A stretch of 21,970 bases of DNA from Pelargonium nanum (GCA_036897485.1 JAYMTF010001664.1:1-21970), one strand, 5' to 3'. Counted from the first letter of the stretch, positions 1-13,949 are shown. Notes: generated from the letters alone by a model not told the origin. A program made the numbers and translations.

Positions 1-111
1 GGTAATATGAAAAAAAACAATAATATAATAACCTAAAAATAAAAACATGACACTCATTTTGGGACAAAAACTTTAGACAAACATGACACTCATTTTGGGA
101 CGGAGAGAGTA
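1..111. mobile_element. Right end of a Stowaway-like MITE
   Basis: The segment ends in gggacggagagagta, the classic reversed Stowaway/Tc1-mariner MITE terminus (ctccctccgtccca read the other way) followed by TA. Just inside it, the 20-bp string at 46-65 is repeated exactly at 82-101, a period of 36 bp. The other end lies outside the window or is too decayed to see, so full length is unknown. The family assignment rests on the terminal sequence only. A related element sits at 2258-2459. Confidence 0.6.
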
Positions 112-155
112 TATCTTTTATTAATTATGAGGATTGGTGCTAACAAAATTCGAAG

Positions 156-200
156 AGCATGGTACAGAGTTTTTTTGATCAGCTAGCATGGTACAGAGTT
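156..200. repeat. Short direct repeat, 16 bp, period 29
   Basis: The string agcatggtacagagtt occurs at 156-171 and again exactly at 185-200. It looks like a local tandem duplication in gene-free DNA. No function is apparent. Confidence 0.7.
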
Positions 201-344
201 ATATGTTTGGTAAATTTGAAACAGATCATAAATTATATAAGAGTGGCTTATCAGTTGAAAAAAATAAATCAGGGTACCCAACTATTCATTTTTGAGTTAA
301 TATGTAGTAAAAAAAATCAAATTAACCAATAAAAATCGTTTTGA

Positions 345-575
345 GGAGTTCATGCTTTTTCAGGCTAATAGAAAAGCGTATTGTGTGACAGATTTTACGG
401 CCAATTGTTTTTATCTTGTATTTCGAACTATAATCTTTTATATCGCCAGCCTGTGGGTGCTGTTTCTTTGTTTTTCGCATATTGTAATAATATTTCAGAC
501 ATTGCTACGGGTTGGCCTCCCTAAGGTCTTTGGTATTGTATATCATTTACGATTTTGATAAATAAAAAACTACTT
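345..575 (+). mobile_element. Possible decayed 3' end of a LINE
   Basis: A 68-codon frame at 352-558 starts with residues resembling the end of the RNase H domain of plant L1-type LINEs (spaced N-R, then D-F-x-A-N, compared with the family's REANxxADxLAN). It is followed by a T-rich stretch, a cctccctaaggtctttggtattg-type tail and gataaataaaaaac, which looks like a LINE 3' untranslated end. There is no reverse transcriptase and no visible target-site duplication. The similarity is short and from memory, so this is only a suggestion. Confidence 0.3.
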
Positions 576-1770
576 TTTTCTATAAAAACAAAAAACAAAA
601 AAAGATGAAACACAAAATTTGCTCATAAGATAAAGATGTGAGAGCTTTTAACATATAATTTAGAAGAGCCTTTCAATATAATCTTCCTTAATAGCAAAAA
701 TCAACCTAAGACCAATTATGAGAGTAGATCATTTAATAAGCAACAAGTGATCTGAATTTCAAGATACCTCTTCAGCTAGTCGACCCAGTTGGCCTAATAG
801 CAATAGCCATATATATATATAGGAAAGTCAATAAATTAAAATTAGTCTTAATTTAGTTGGATTATATTTAACTAGTTAATGTACTAGTAAACACTCGCTA
901 ACGTTTGGATCACGAAGCGTTCATGTGATCGAATCGAACCCTCCTCAGCTTCGACCTCGGATCCAACATTACCTCCACAAACATGACTAGTTGTTAGAGC
1001 ATAAAATTCATAGATTTATTACTTGTTGTCACCTTTATTGTTAGCTTCCTTCATGGATGGGATAGTTCTCAAAATGAGACTTTGAATTTAGCTAGAATTG
1101 TTGCTAAAGTTGCTACATTAATTAATTTCAAGTGAAATTTTATTAGGTAGGACTATCTTCTTTTGAATTTTGTTTTTTGTTTTTGAGAATTTGTTTGTTT
1201 GTTATGTATTGAAAGGAGTTTTTGGACAAGTTTTTATAAATATCGAGACTATTATCTCATCAGACGATCTTAAAGAATGCATCCCGCTCATTGGTCTAAT
1301 GCATGCAAAGAAAAATTTATTGGGAGTAAGCCCCGTGATTTGAGTCCGATAGCTAAGGAGGAAGCAAACCGTTTTGAACACAAGGCCAGCCCCTCGAGCT
1401 TTCCTACCTTTGTGTCGTGTTGAAAGTTGAGTTTTATGTTAAATAAATTGAGGCAAACACAATTTATTTATTACTGGATTGGCGCTGTATGATACGACGT
1501 GTTTAAATTTAATTTGACTATTTCATTTTCTAATGAGCAGACTATTAATCAGATTGCACGACTAGATAAATTAAACAGATTAATCGGGTCAAGATGTATC
1601 GACACAAATACAACACAATAAGTTACTGTAGAACTGACCTTCTATCATATATATTTGATATTCAGTAGTGACAGGAAATAAATAGCAAAGATACTAAACT
1701 ATATTTCAGTCACAACTGAACTATAAAATGTGAAGAAGAAACTATTTTCAAGGCTATCTCTTTGATTCTG
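576..1770. other. Gene-free DNA downstream of PDX2
   Basis: AT-rich sequence with no convincing coding frame on either strand. It should hold the PDX2 3' untranslated region near its right end, because that gene stops at 1771 on the minus strand. AATAAA reads on the minus strand at 1463-1472 and is one candidate polyadenylation signal. A B-box-like string reads on the minus strand near 925-945. I recognise nothing else. Confidence 0.6.
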
Positions 1771-4480
1771 TCACAATAGTAACGGAAGATCCTTTCCCGA
1801 ATGTTCGTTGAAGCTCAGATCAACTGCAATGATGCCACTTGGCGTCGCCTCTTCAAATTCAGTCGCCATCTTCAGAAAGTAACTGTGCCTGCACAAGCAA
1901 AGGTTTGATTAGAAGATCATATATAAGATATGTTTACGATATGAATGGGAAAATATAAATACCATCGCGTGTCTGAGGTCAACTCGGGGTGGAAAGCAGT
2001 CGCCAACAAGTTCCCTTGCTTTACAGCCACGATAACTTTTTTTTCGGAACAAGTGTTCTCCTAAAATATCCAAAGGTACTTCGAATTTGTCAAAAGAGAA
2101 AGAGGGAGATCTATGAGTCAATCACAAATAATTCTAAAAAATGCATTAGATTTTGCCAAGACAGGCATCTGCAGAAGGTTGCACCTGAAAAACGTCTCGT
2201 TTTCCAAATCCGTTCAAATATAAATGCCACAAAAATTGGAACTACAATACTCTATGTCTCTATCTGTCTCAAAATAAATGTCTACTTTCTCTAAATAATT
2301 TGTCCCAAAACGAGTGTCCATTTTCCTTTGTGGTCAGATAGTTAAGAACCTCGAGTTTGTCACAACTAGAACATGTTGGGGTAAAAGAGGGAATTTCCAA
2401 CCCTAACTTCTCCTTAATTTGTAAATGAAAAATGGACGCTCGTTTTGGGACGGAGGGAGTATTATGGAATATGTACCATTATATCCAATAATTTCTCACC
2501 AGTGTCTGGTGTGTCAAGAATTAGAGAATCTCAAAATTTAAGGCAAAATGCATGTCACAAACAGTGCTCATAACAAGTAAATAGATGCATGGTCATCAGA
2601 TATGGCCTCACTAAAAAGCAACAGAGCTCATAACAGCACACTAAAAAGACCATAACATTCGAAGGATTTGAATAGGAAAGCATATTCTGCAACAACGATA
2701 TTGCAGGTCAAAGACTTCGGTAGAAGAGAGAAGAAATGGCAAACCTCTTGGCAACCAGTAGCAGAATTTAAATCCAACGCCTTAGATGAGACGGCATAAT
2801 CAGCTAGTACTTCAACTTCTGGCCCTGCTTCAAGGATTGCAGGAGCACGAATGAAAACTCCAGGAAATGTAGGAGGACCTCCTTCCTTTGATGCAAGCTC
2901 TGGCACCAGAATATCTGCCTCGAAGCTTTGAATCTGAATAATAAGATATTGTTCAGATAAACCAATTGTTTCTGTTCACAATTGCAATTAATTCATGTCA
3001 CTTTCGTAAAATTTAAAGTACTGCTCTGTTTTTGTGTTTTGATAAAGGACCGAATCATTTACAATGAATACCATCCTTTTGTTCCACCAACTCCTTGAAT
3101 GATATGCAATGTTTCTACATACAAATTTCTAGTCTGGTAAATTAATATAAGCTTGTGAAACTAAATGGGGATTGAGATTATATAATCAAGCACCATAACA
3201 TTTTTCTGGAAGTGTTTGTGTTTGACCAAGCTCTTATCACAAACTCAAGCGAACATCTATTAACATGATCACAATCATTGAGAATTCAAAATTCAAAATG
3301 CAACATGAGATCTTAAAAATGAGCCAAGAAAGATACATGGTTAATGAAACCGAGTCTTTCCACTGAACATTCTCCTTGACAGGTTCGTAACTTAATAAAC
3401 AGAAAATAACTATTCAATTCCAACATGATGTCCAAATGCAGTTTGTTCTTACAGGCTCAAAATACAAAATTCTCATGATCACTAAATGGCGAAAGCAGAC
3501 TCAGCCAAGCAACACCAGTTTCCATATTGTCTTTTCTATCTTTTACTATGCGTCAACTAACTTGGCAAGTACAATCAACTCAAACATACCTGACTGCCAA
3601 AGAAGTTTCTATGGACGGTACAGTTTAGGCCCCCAACTAATTCTTGTCCTCCCGTTTTTTGTCCTGCAATGAATTTACATGCCAGACATTTCAAAATCAT
3701 GATGCTTTTGAGTGCTCTTAGTTCTCGAACTAAAGAGGAGCTGCAGTAACAATCAATACAAGATGAACCCACCAATTGCTTTGTTTGCCAGGAAGATAAG
3801 ACCGGCACAGGTTCCCCAAACAGGCTTTCCCGTTTTGACAAAATCGCGCAAAGCAGGAAACTGCATATCATTTGAAGAACATAACATTAAAGTAAGCTCA
3901 TTTTCGTTGCTGAATTGGACTCATTTTCATCTAGTTCATTTAGCCAAAAATTCTCCACAACCAAAACAGAGATGATGCAACATCAGTTACTACTTTACTC
4001 TAAACATAAAAATAAAGTTTTGTTTTTTATGCAGAATTGTCAAACAACAATACCTACCCAATTCACCCAATCACACGAAAACTCAGTTCAATATAGAATC
4101 CAAAGTAAAATTTCAGCAATAACTCTAAATCGTCACATTTCCACTCAACCAGTGAAGAAACAAACAAAACTCTAGTAAAGCAAACAAGAGAAGAGTTGCG
4201 AGAAAGCACCAGGTTGTGGCACTCGGCAAGCTTGGCCATGGTGGTGCTCTCTCCTCCGGGAATGATAAGTGACGTCACGCTCTCGAGCTGCTCTGGCTTC
4301 CGTATCTCCACACCTTTCACGCCCAGCCTCCTAAGCGCTGCCGGAAAAAAAAAAAAGTGTTTGAGACATTTCGTCGAACACGTAGAATGCAATGCTACAA
4401 AGAGAGTAAAAGGGGCGGTTGGAGATGCCTGCTATGTGTTCGTTGAAAGATCCCTGAAGGGCGAGAACGCCGACGGCCAT
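1771..4480 (-). CDS. PDX2: Pyridoxal 5'-phosphate synthase glutaminase subunit PDX2
   Basis: Cytosolic glutamine amidotransferase of the SNO/PdxT family. It hydrolyses glutamine and passes ammonia to the PDX1 synthase core in de novo vitamin B6 synthesis. Seven coding exons: 4429-4480, 4210-4337, 3773-3860, 3590-3663, 2745-2933, 1963-2060, 1771-1888. All junctions keep frame and give 248 residues, close to the about 255 of Arabidopsis PDX2. The N-terminus [15 protein letters not shown] matches the family start, and no in-frame ATG lies just upstream. Visible motifs are PGGEST (about residues 44-49), the nucleophile Cys78 in GTCAGL, and the HPE pair His201/Glu203 completing the catalytic triad. 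The C-terminal tail and the stretch before VIVAVKQGN are the least conserved parts. Introns 2-6 are GT-AG; intron 1 (4338-4428) reads GC-AG. Intron 5 (2061-2744) holds a MITE. The gene is divergent to the GRIK kinase. Identification is from recalled family sequence and is very secure. Confidence 0.96.
2258..2459. mobile_element. Stowaway-like MITE in PDX2 intron 5
   Basis: The right end reads ttttgggacggagggag followed by TA, the standard plant Stowaway terminus. The left end (ctctatctgtctcaaaa) is its imperfect inverted partner. A second internal copy of the terminal motif starts at 2302, 36 bp inside the first, the same period seen in the element at 1-111. Length is about 200 bp. The left boundary is uncertain because it is degenerate and no clean TA sits directly beside it. 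The element is non-coding and should be spliced out with the intron. Confidence 0.7.
2934..3589 (-). other. PDX2 intron 4 (656 bp)
   Basis: AT-rich intron with GT and AG borders on the minus strand. I see no embedded gene or recognisable element; the short frames in it have no family resemblance. Confidence 0.85.
3861..4209 (-). other. PDX2 intron 2 (349 bp)
   Basis: AT-rich intron, donor gtgctttc and acceptor atatgcag on the minus strand. Nothing else is recognisable inside it. Confidence 0.85.
4338..4428 (-). other. PDX2 intron 1 with apparent GC donor
   Basis: On the minus strand exon 1 ends ...cacatagcag and the intron begins gcatct; it ends in a T-run followed by ccggcag. Only this junction restores the conserved NEHIAALRRLG reading. 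Sliding the junction through the shared gcag gives no GT-AG solution, so GC-AG is the only known intron class that fits. Retention would shift frame (91 bp) and end at a stop soon after. Confidence 0.8.
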
Positions 4481-5009
4481 GATGGGTGGTCGGCGGCGGC
4501 GGCTCGCCGGCGGGGTTGTGAGTGACGCCCGCGAAATTTGCGGGGCGAGAGTCTGGGAAATGATGGAACCACCCGAGCCTTTCGTTTCTATGGCTGGCGC
4601 TTATTATATTTACGGATTTACCCCTTTTTTATGTTTACATCACGGTCTTTTGTTTCACTTTCATTTTTAAATAAAAAAGTTGGCTTGAAAGGGATAGAGA
4701 ATTCACGGCACTTCTAAGTTACAGCCGTCTTATAGAAAAGCGCCATTACACTGAGTCGAGACATTTTTCTTGAAATTATTGAATTTCACAAACCTATAAT
4801 GAAATTTTGGGAGACCAATATTGACGATACCTGCTACAATCTCCGCTAACATTAATTGCAATATAATCTATTGTTTAGATTAAACTGACATGTCAACATG
4901 GCTATCGAACGTGTCATGCGTGTGCTTATCTATACAACGCATATTTTACATCTAAGACGACACGTTGACGCAAATTTCATGTTCTAATGGTGCACCCAAC
5001 ACCACATGA
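4481..5009. promoter_or_regulatory. PDX2 upstream and promoter region
   Basis: The first 80 bp upstream of the PDX2 start is GC-rich (a run of cgg repeats), as expected of a 5' untranslated leader. A TATA-like aaatataataa reads on the minus strand near 4602-4612, about 125 bp before the start codon. Further out the DNA is AT-rich and I recognise nothing until the SINE at 5010. Promoter placement is inferred from position and was not measured. Confidence 0.45.
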
Positions 5010-5312
5010 GTGTTTTTTCCGGTTTATACCATGGGTTTCTGAGCGGGCACGCACACTCGCGGAAAAATAAAGCATAACTCTTTTTTGTGTGGGTTCCGTG
5101 CTACATTAGCAAAGGTATTTTTCTGTAGCATCTCAAGATTTTTTCAAGGAGAAATTAAAGCCATTTTATCACACCCAAACTAATCTTCATTCGAGATTTG
5201 TTCACAGTTAAAGTCTCCACAACTCTCTGTAAGTGGGTTGAGCGGAGATCGAACGCGGACGCTCTTCCCACTCACGTAACATGTATTGGCAACTACGTCA
5301 CTGCAGCTAGAT
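5010..5312 (-). mobile_element. tRNA-derived SINE, family 1, copy A
   Basis: Read on the minus strand this is the same element as the copy at 6173-6385: a tRNA-like head with a B-box (gcgttcgatct, plus 5246-5256), the shared body, the shared 3' end ggtataaaccgg and a short A tail. It is flanked by a perfect 12-bp target-site duplication, aacaccacatga, at 4998-5009 and 5313-5324, which fixes the boundaries. It is about 90 bp longer than copy B, because about 80-90 bp lie between the ggcttt and ccgcgagtgtgcg segments that are nearly joined in B. The A-box is degenerate, so it is probably inactive. Confidence 0.85.
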
Positions 5313-5324
5313 AACACCACATGA

Positions 5325-6157
5325 ATTTCAAGTCAACTAAATTACAGTGAACAATGATTAAGATTAATATTATTGAATGTGCTGTAATTATATGCTGGAG
5401 TGGGCCCATCGCTTCCACTTGATTGAAGCCCACCGTTTGTCAATTCAATGGGAATCCAACAATACGAATAAATTATCGACTAAGTAGTATTTTAATATTT
5501 TAAAAAATGTCCAACCAAATATCTGAACTTTAAAAAAGAGAGGAAAATAATGATAGAAATTCACTATTTCAACTTATAAAATATTCTTAAATCATGATCA
5601 TGGAATGTACTTTTTTGTATGTATATGTTTCACATACATTATTTTCTATCAATATTGTTGAATTTATGACCTTTATAACTTTATTAGTGAATTTGTACAT
5701 ATTTTGTAACAAAAATAATTACTAAAAAGGAAAAATTGAAGTCAGATTTTTTTATCGGCCTACTTCTATATATTTACAAGCGTGAAAAAGCTCATGTTAA
5801 ATTAGAATAGATAATTTGAACTTGAACTTCAATTGTATATCAAATAATTCATGCTTTACAAAATGAATTTAATCTCAGATTGAGCTCATATAAAACATTT
5901 TTCATAAAATTTCACATCGGTTTTTGTAATCCACACCTCTCGCGCGCAAAAATTCGAATATGAACGAGTTATTGACCTAGGATCATGTCGGGCCCGATTA
6001 AGATCGGGTATTTTCAACCCAAATCCCAAAAAAATCAGACCGAGATCTTAATTGCCCCTATATGATTCATCAAATTTCCATTAATTTAAGGGTTCGAAAT
6101 ATATAGTTAGAGAATATATTATTTAACCATTTAAAATTGTAGATTCTTTTTACTTCT
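5325..6157. other. AT-rich intergenic DNA between two SINEs
   Basis: No coding frame or RNA gene is supported. The string agtgggcccatcg near 5399 contains a TGGGCC-type element (TCP site II in plant promoters), but it is far from either gene start. The rest is AT-rich and unrecognised. Confidence 0.6.
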
Positions 6158-6172
6158 AAAGTCGCATACATG

Positions 6173-6385
6173 ACCTAAGGGTAGTGGCGCAGTTGGCAAC
6201 ATAGGCTACGTAAGTGGGAACGCTTGCGTTCGATCCCCGCTCAACACACCCATGGAGAGAGGTGAAGGCTTTAACTGTGAACAAACCTCGAATGAGGATT
6301 AGTCTGGTTGTGGTAAAACGGCTTAAAAGTGTCAACCGCGAGTGTGCGGACCCACTCAAGAACCCGATGGTATAAACCGAAAAAA
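6173..6385 (+). mobile_element. tRNA-derived SINE, family 1, copy B
   Basis: The tRNA-like head has an A-box-like tagtggcgcagttgg (6182-6196) and a B-box gcgttcgatcc (6226-6236) with the normal Pol III spacing. A unique body follows, then ggtataaaccg and an A tail. The 15-bp target-site duplication aaagtcgcatacatg at 6158-6172 recurs at 6386-6400 with one mismatch. Length is about 213 bp. The intact promoter boxes and near-perfect duplication suggest a fairly recent insertion. It lies just upstream of the GRIK leader, in the same orientation as that gene. Confidence 0.88.
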
Positions 6386-6399
6386 AAAGTCGCAAACAT

Positions 6400-7570
6400 G
6401 GAGATTATCGCACACGCGGAGTTTGGGGCGCGTGTAGGTAGAGCAACAATTGGTTCCCGATAACGAACACAAACCGTCCAGCAGTTGCAAAATACAAACG
6501 AGTACTTCCTGTCTCTGACACTCAAGAAAGCCCCAATACTCTCCTCATTCTCCGGACGCGCTTCACACGCTCGCTTTTCAACTTTCCCAAATTGCCCCTG
6601 CTCCAATTTTCAAATCTCTCTCTCGCATCTCCTTTGTCACACCCCAAATCCTCAAATTTAGGGTTTCTTTCCCATTCCAATCCATTTCGCAATTTTTGGG
6701 GATCGAAGCTAGGGTTTTCAATTGCCGTTTCTCACGACATTTGATCTGCCTCCGCGTCTAGTTCTTGATTATTTCTTGGCCGGAGGCGTCGATTTTTTCC
6801 ATTTCGGTCCCGAAGTTGGAGCTTAGGGTTTTTGGATTGATTTTTTTTCATCATCAACAACAACGCGGTCTATTTCGTGATCGAATAGTATAGAAGGTAG
6901 GGTTTTGGAATTTGGTTATGGACTGTTTATGGGTTGCGTGTGCTTGTTGATGGCGTCTGAGAGCTCTATGCGAGTTTGGTTAATACGAAAAGTAAAAATT
7001 GTTCTTGTAATTATTATTTTATTTATTGATATATTTTTTTTTGGTGTATTTAATGTGTAAAAAGGTCAACGGATTGTTGGTGAAAGGCGGTGATCGGGTC
7101 TGCATTGGTTCTTATAAGCTGGAGCTGTCAACACGATGCTGGGTTTGAAACCTAACGGCTTCAATATCAGCAATTGTATCCATCATTTGTCTGAATGGCA
7201 TCCACTGGAATAGCAGAGCTTGTTAGGGCTTGAAGCCCTCTCTCCTCTTCTGTAAGTAACAAGGATTGCGTGCCTTTTCGATATTCGAATCAATCCCAAT
7301 TGTAATTTGAGGTCAAGTTCATATTTTTTCTATAGAAACCCCAAATCACTTGTTCAAGTATTGCTCATCAGTCATGATGATGATTTGTTTTGGTAATTGG
7401 AACTTTGTTCTTGGTTGAGTTTTCTATGTGAAACTGTTTTATGTGAATGTGCAATTAGTTGGTGATGTTGGATGTATGAATCATTGTATGGTTTGTTAAT
7501 TAGAGTCATGTCCTTTTACAGGTTTGACTTCTTTTTTGTTGCTCCAAACTTCTTCGAGATTCAAGGCACC
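6400..7570 (+). promoter_or_regulatory. GRIK promoter and 5' leader with introns
   Basis: A pyrimidine-rich stretch (tctctctctcgcatctcc, about 6615-6632) marks a likely transcription start zone. The last leader intron is well supported: donor gtaagt at 7252 and acceptor ttttacag ending 7521, which leaves a 49-nt leader before the start at 7571. A further leader intron at about 6897-7064 (donor gtaggg, T-rich tract, aaag) is possible but weak. No TATA box stands out. Confidence 0.55.
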
Positions 7571-11810
<4,240 letters not shown>

Positions 11811-12379
11811 AATGAATCGTCGTCTTAGTTTGATTTTGATTTGCTCGTTACTTCGTGTACAGCGAAAAACCCTAGTCTTAGACTCGTGTTATAAGTTTCT
11901 GAAATACAACTTATAGGAGGCGCGTGTTTCATCCGATTCGACGAAAAGAAAAAAACCATTTGTTTGTTTTGAAGAGAAATTTTTTCATTGATATGCAGTT
12001 TCTGTTCTGTATTCTTCAGCTATGGAAAAAGTGAGTTTTTGAGTTGAATTTAGTGTGGAATAGAGAAGTTGTTGACACTGTTTGTGATGGTTTGATGATG
12101 ATGGGAACTGGAGGATAAGGTTCAGAGATTGTTGTTGTCCCAGCACATTTACCAGTTGGGACAGTGTGGCAGGGGATTAGGTGGGCCCTTCTCCTCATGG
12201 TTCCCATGCAATAGCTTCTGTCAATACCCACTTGGATTTGATCAATATGGTATAAAAGACACAGGTACTTGTGTTAGTTACAGGTTTTTGCTTTTGATCT
12301 GTTAAGGGTCCATGTTTTGGTCCCATCCTTGGTAGATTGTGTGTGATCTTATAAAAAGTTAAAAATTAACATTTTTAAG
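11811..12379. other. GRIK 3' region and intergenic DNA
   Basis: The first 200-250 bp should be the GRIK 3' untranslated region. On the minus strand at 12016-12210 there is an open frame whose first ATG follows a Cys codon and which encodes a basic start, two Cys (CHTVPTGKC) and a Ser/Thr/Pro-rich tail. I do not recognise it, and it may be chance. Confidence 0.5.
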
Positions 12380-12575
12380 GGGTCAAGCGGTTAATGTGTT
12401 TTGGATTTCCTTTGAGATCTCAGGTTTGAGCCTTCTTGTCGACGGTATAGGGTGAGATTTGTGAGTTTTTTACAAAAAAAAAAATTTGGGTGACGCCTCC
12501 ACTAGGAAGTGAGAAACACTGGCCTTTGTAGGCTGCTGTCCCGTCGCTTATAAAAAAAAAATCACACCCTAAAAA
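12380..12575 (+). mobile_element. tRNA-derived SINE, family 2, copy C
   Basis: The head contains an A-box-like tcaagcggttaatg (12383-12396) and a B-box-like caggtttgagcc (12421-12432). The body ends in ctgtcccgtcgcttat and an A tail. The 12-bp target-site duplication aacatttttaag at 12368-12379 recurs exactly at 12576-12587. The tail carries an extra atcacaccct between two A runs. Compared with copy D it has about 54 extra bp (12439-12492), including an A run. No coding capacity. Confidence 0.85.
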
Positions 12576-12637
12576 AACATTTTTAAGATCACAAGAAACA
12601 AAATGTATTCAATTTGTACTAGTTATGCTTGATTTGA

Positions 12638-12721
12638 CTTTAATTCATAGTTAATGCATTGACTTATAAGTTATAACTACTTTAATTCATAGGTAATACA
12701 TTGACTTATAAGTTATAACTC
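12638..12721. repeat. Tandem duplication, 2 x 42 bp
   Basis: A 42-bp unit beginning ctttaattcatag at 12638 is repeated head to tail from 12680, with about three differences. Each unit contains ttataagttataa, a near-palindrome. This looks like a simple local duplication. Confidence 0.8.
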
Positions 12722-13799
12722 ACATGTGCTATAGTACGTGACCCAATGTTGTCGTTTCAATTGTTTAGTTTTATAAAAGAGTCCAACATTACTATTTGTT
12801 TTATACAATGTACTATTTTACAATTAAGTAACCAACTCAACTACCTAACCGTTTTGGGTAAGCGTAACAGTAATTACTATAGTGTCCATCCCAGGCTTGT
12901 AGATCCTTGAGAAAACTCGTAAATGAAACGGTTCACGACCACTTTTGGGAAATTGTGGGTTGGATTGATCAAATTCGTTCTAATTCCAACCGAGCAAAAT
13001 CGCATAATTTAAAATCGAGTTAAAAGTTTTAACCCAAACTCAAATTGTCACCTCCAACCGCTACTCTAGATCTTGCGATTTAGAATCAAAACTACGAGTA
13101 TCTGAATTTTGAATTGCATTTTATGTGAGAAATTTTCTGGATTTAGTTTATATCATATCATTACAACTCGAAAAATTCAATCCGTTCTTGAAACCCAAAT
13201 TATCAACTCTAGAAATTACGAGTCTATTACAGACTGAACTGAACTTAACAAATGCAAGGGTACTTTAGTACTTGAACCCATGTCTTTACAATTTACACTT
13301 GGCAACAGCTGGACAATTTTGTCCTTTTCTCTCAAATAATAAATAATAAATAAAATGCAACAGAAACACACTAAACAGTTGGCAGTTGGTCCACCCCGTT
13401 CTGAATTGTGATGGTCCAATAATAACGGTTCCGGTTTGGTTCATAATAATGATTTTTTCTTCAATTATTTTGCTGATATGGCGGTCCAACTCTATTAAAT
13501 GTCTCATGTGACTAACATATAACTTGTCGCTTCAACGAAATAATCAAATTAAAATAATTTTTTAATATATTTTAAATTCTACGGCAAATCACTTATCAAA
13601 AAGATCAACAGAAACTGCCGCAATAATAATTTTTTATCCATATTTGAAAGCTTAAGAACTAATTTAAATAAAGTAAATAATCAATAATCAAACTTATCCA
13701 TATGCTAAAGTTTATGACCAAAATGGAGTTCATGATAAAAAAATAATAATAACATCCTTCGAGATGGGGTCAAACGTATGAGAAAATAACAATTTGTCA
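12722..13799. other. AT-rich intergenic DNA
   Basis: No supported gene on either strand. Short frames near 13216-13507 on the minus strand show no family resemblance and no coding-like composition. No transposon ends recognised. Confidence 0.6.
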
Positions 13800-13943
13800 C
13801 CAAGACGTATTGGGCTAAGCGGGTTGATGCGCTTAAGATTTCTTTTGAGGTCTCAGGTTTGAGCCTCCTTGACGCCCCCACTAAGGGGTGAGAAGCACAT
13901 GCCTATGCAGGTATGTCTGTCCCGTTGCTTATAAAAAAAAAAA
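13800..13943 (+). mobile_element. tRNA-derived SINE, family 2, copy D
   Basis: Same family and orientation as copy C: head gggctaagcgggttgatgc (13812-13830), B-box-like caggtttgagcc (13854-13865), then a body with cgcccccactaaggggtgag, ending ctgtcccgttgcttat and an A tail. It lacks the internal 54 bp present in C. A short possible target duplication (ttgtca at 13794-13799 and 13944-13949) is too small to be firm, so the left boundary is approximate. Confidence 0.75.
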
Positions 13944-13949
13944 TTGTCA

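Noticed and set aside
46-101. Direct repeats as a CRISPR-like array
   Set aside because: Only two units, next to a MITE terminus in a plant nuclear region.
1909-2121. Minus-strand frame over PDX2 exon 6 as a distinct protein
   Set aside because: It is out of frame with the real exon 1963-2060, which encodes the conserved [18 protein letters not shown] segment.
4063-4392. Separate minus-strand protein containing PDX2 exon 2
   Set aside because: It is PDX2 exon 2 read through into introns 1 and 2. The flanking exons and splice sites show it belongs to one seven-exon gene.
6181-6240. tRNA gene suggested by A- and B-box motifs
   Set aside because: No acceptor stem or anticodon arm closes. A repeated body, A tail and target-site duplication make it a SINE head. 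The same holds for the heads at 5246-5305, 12383-12432 and 13812-13865.
13216-13507. Two overlapping minus-strand frames as small genes
   Set aside because: AT-rich intergenic DNA with no domain, no splice context and no resemblance to known proteins.
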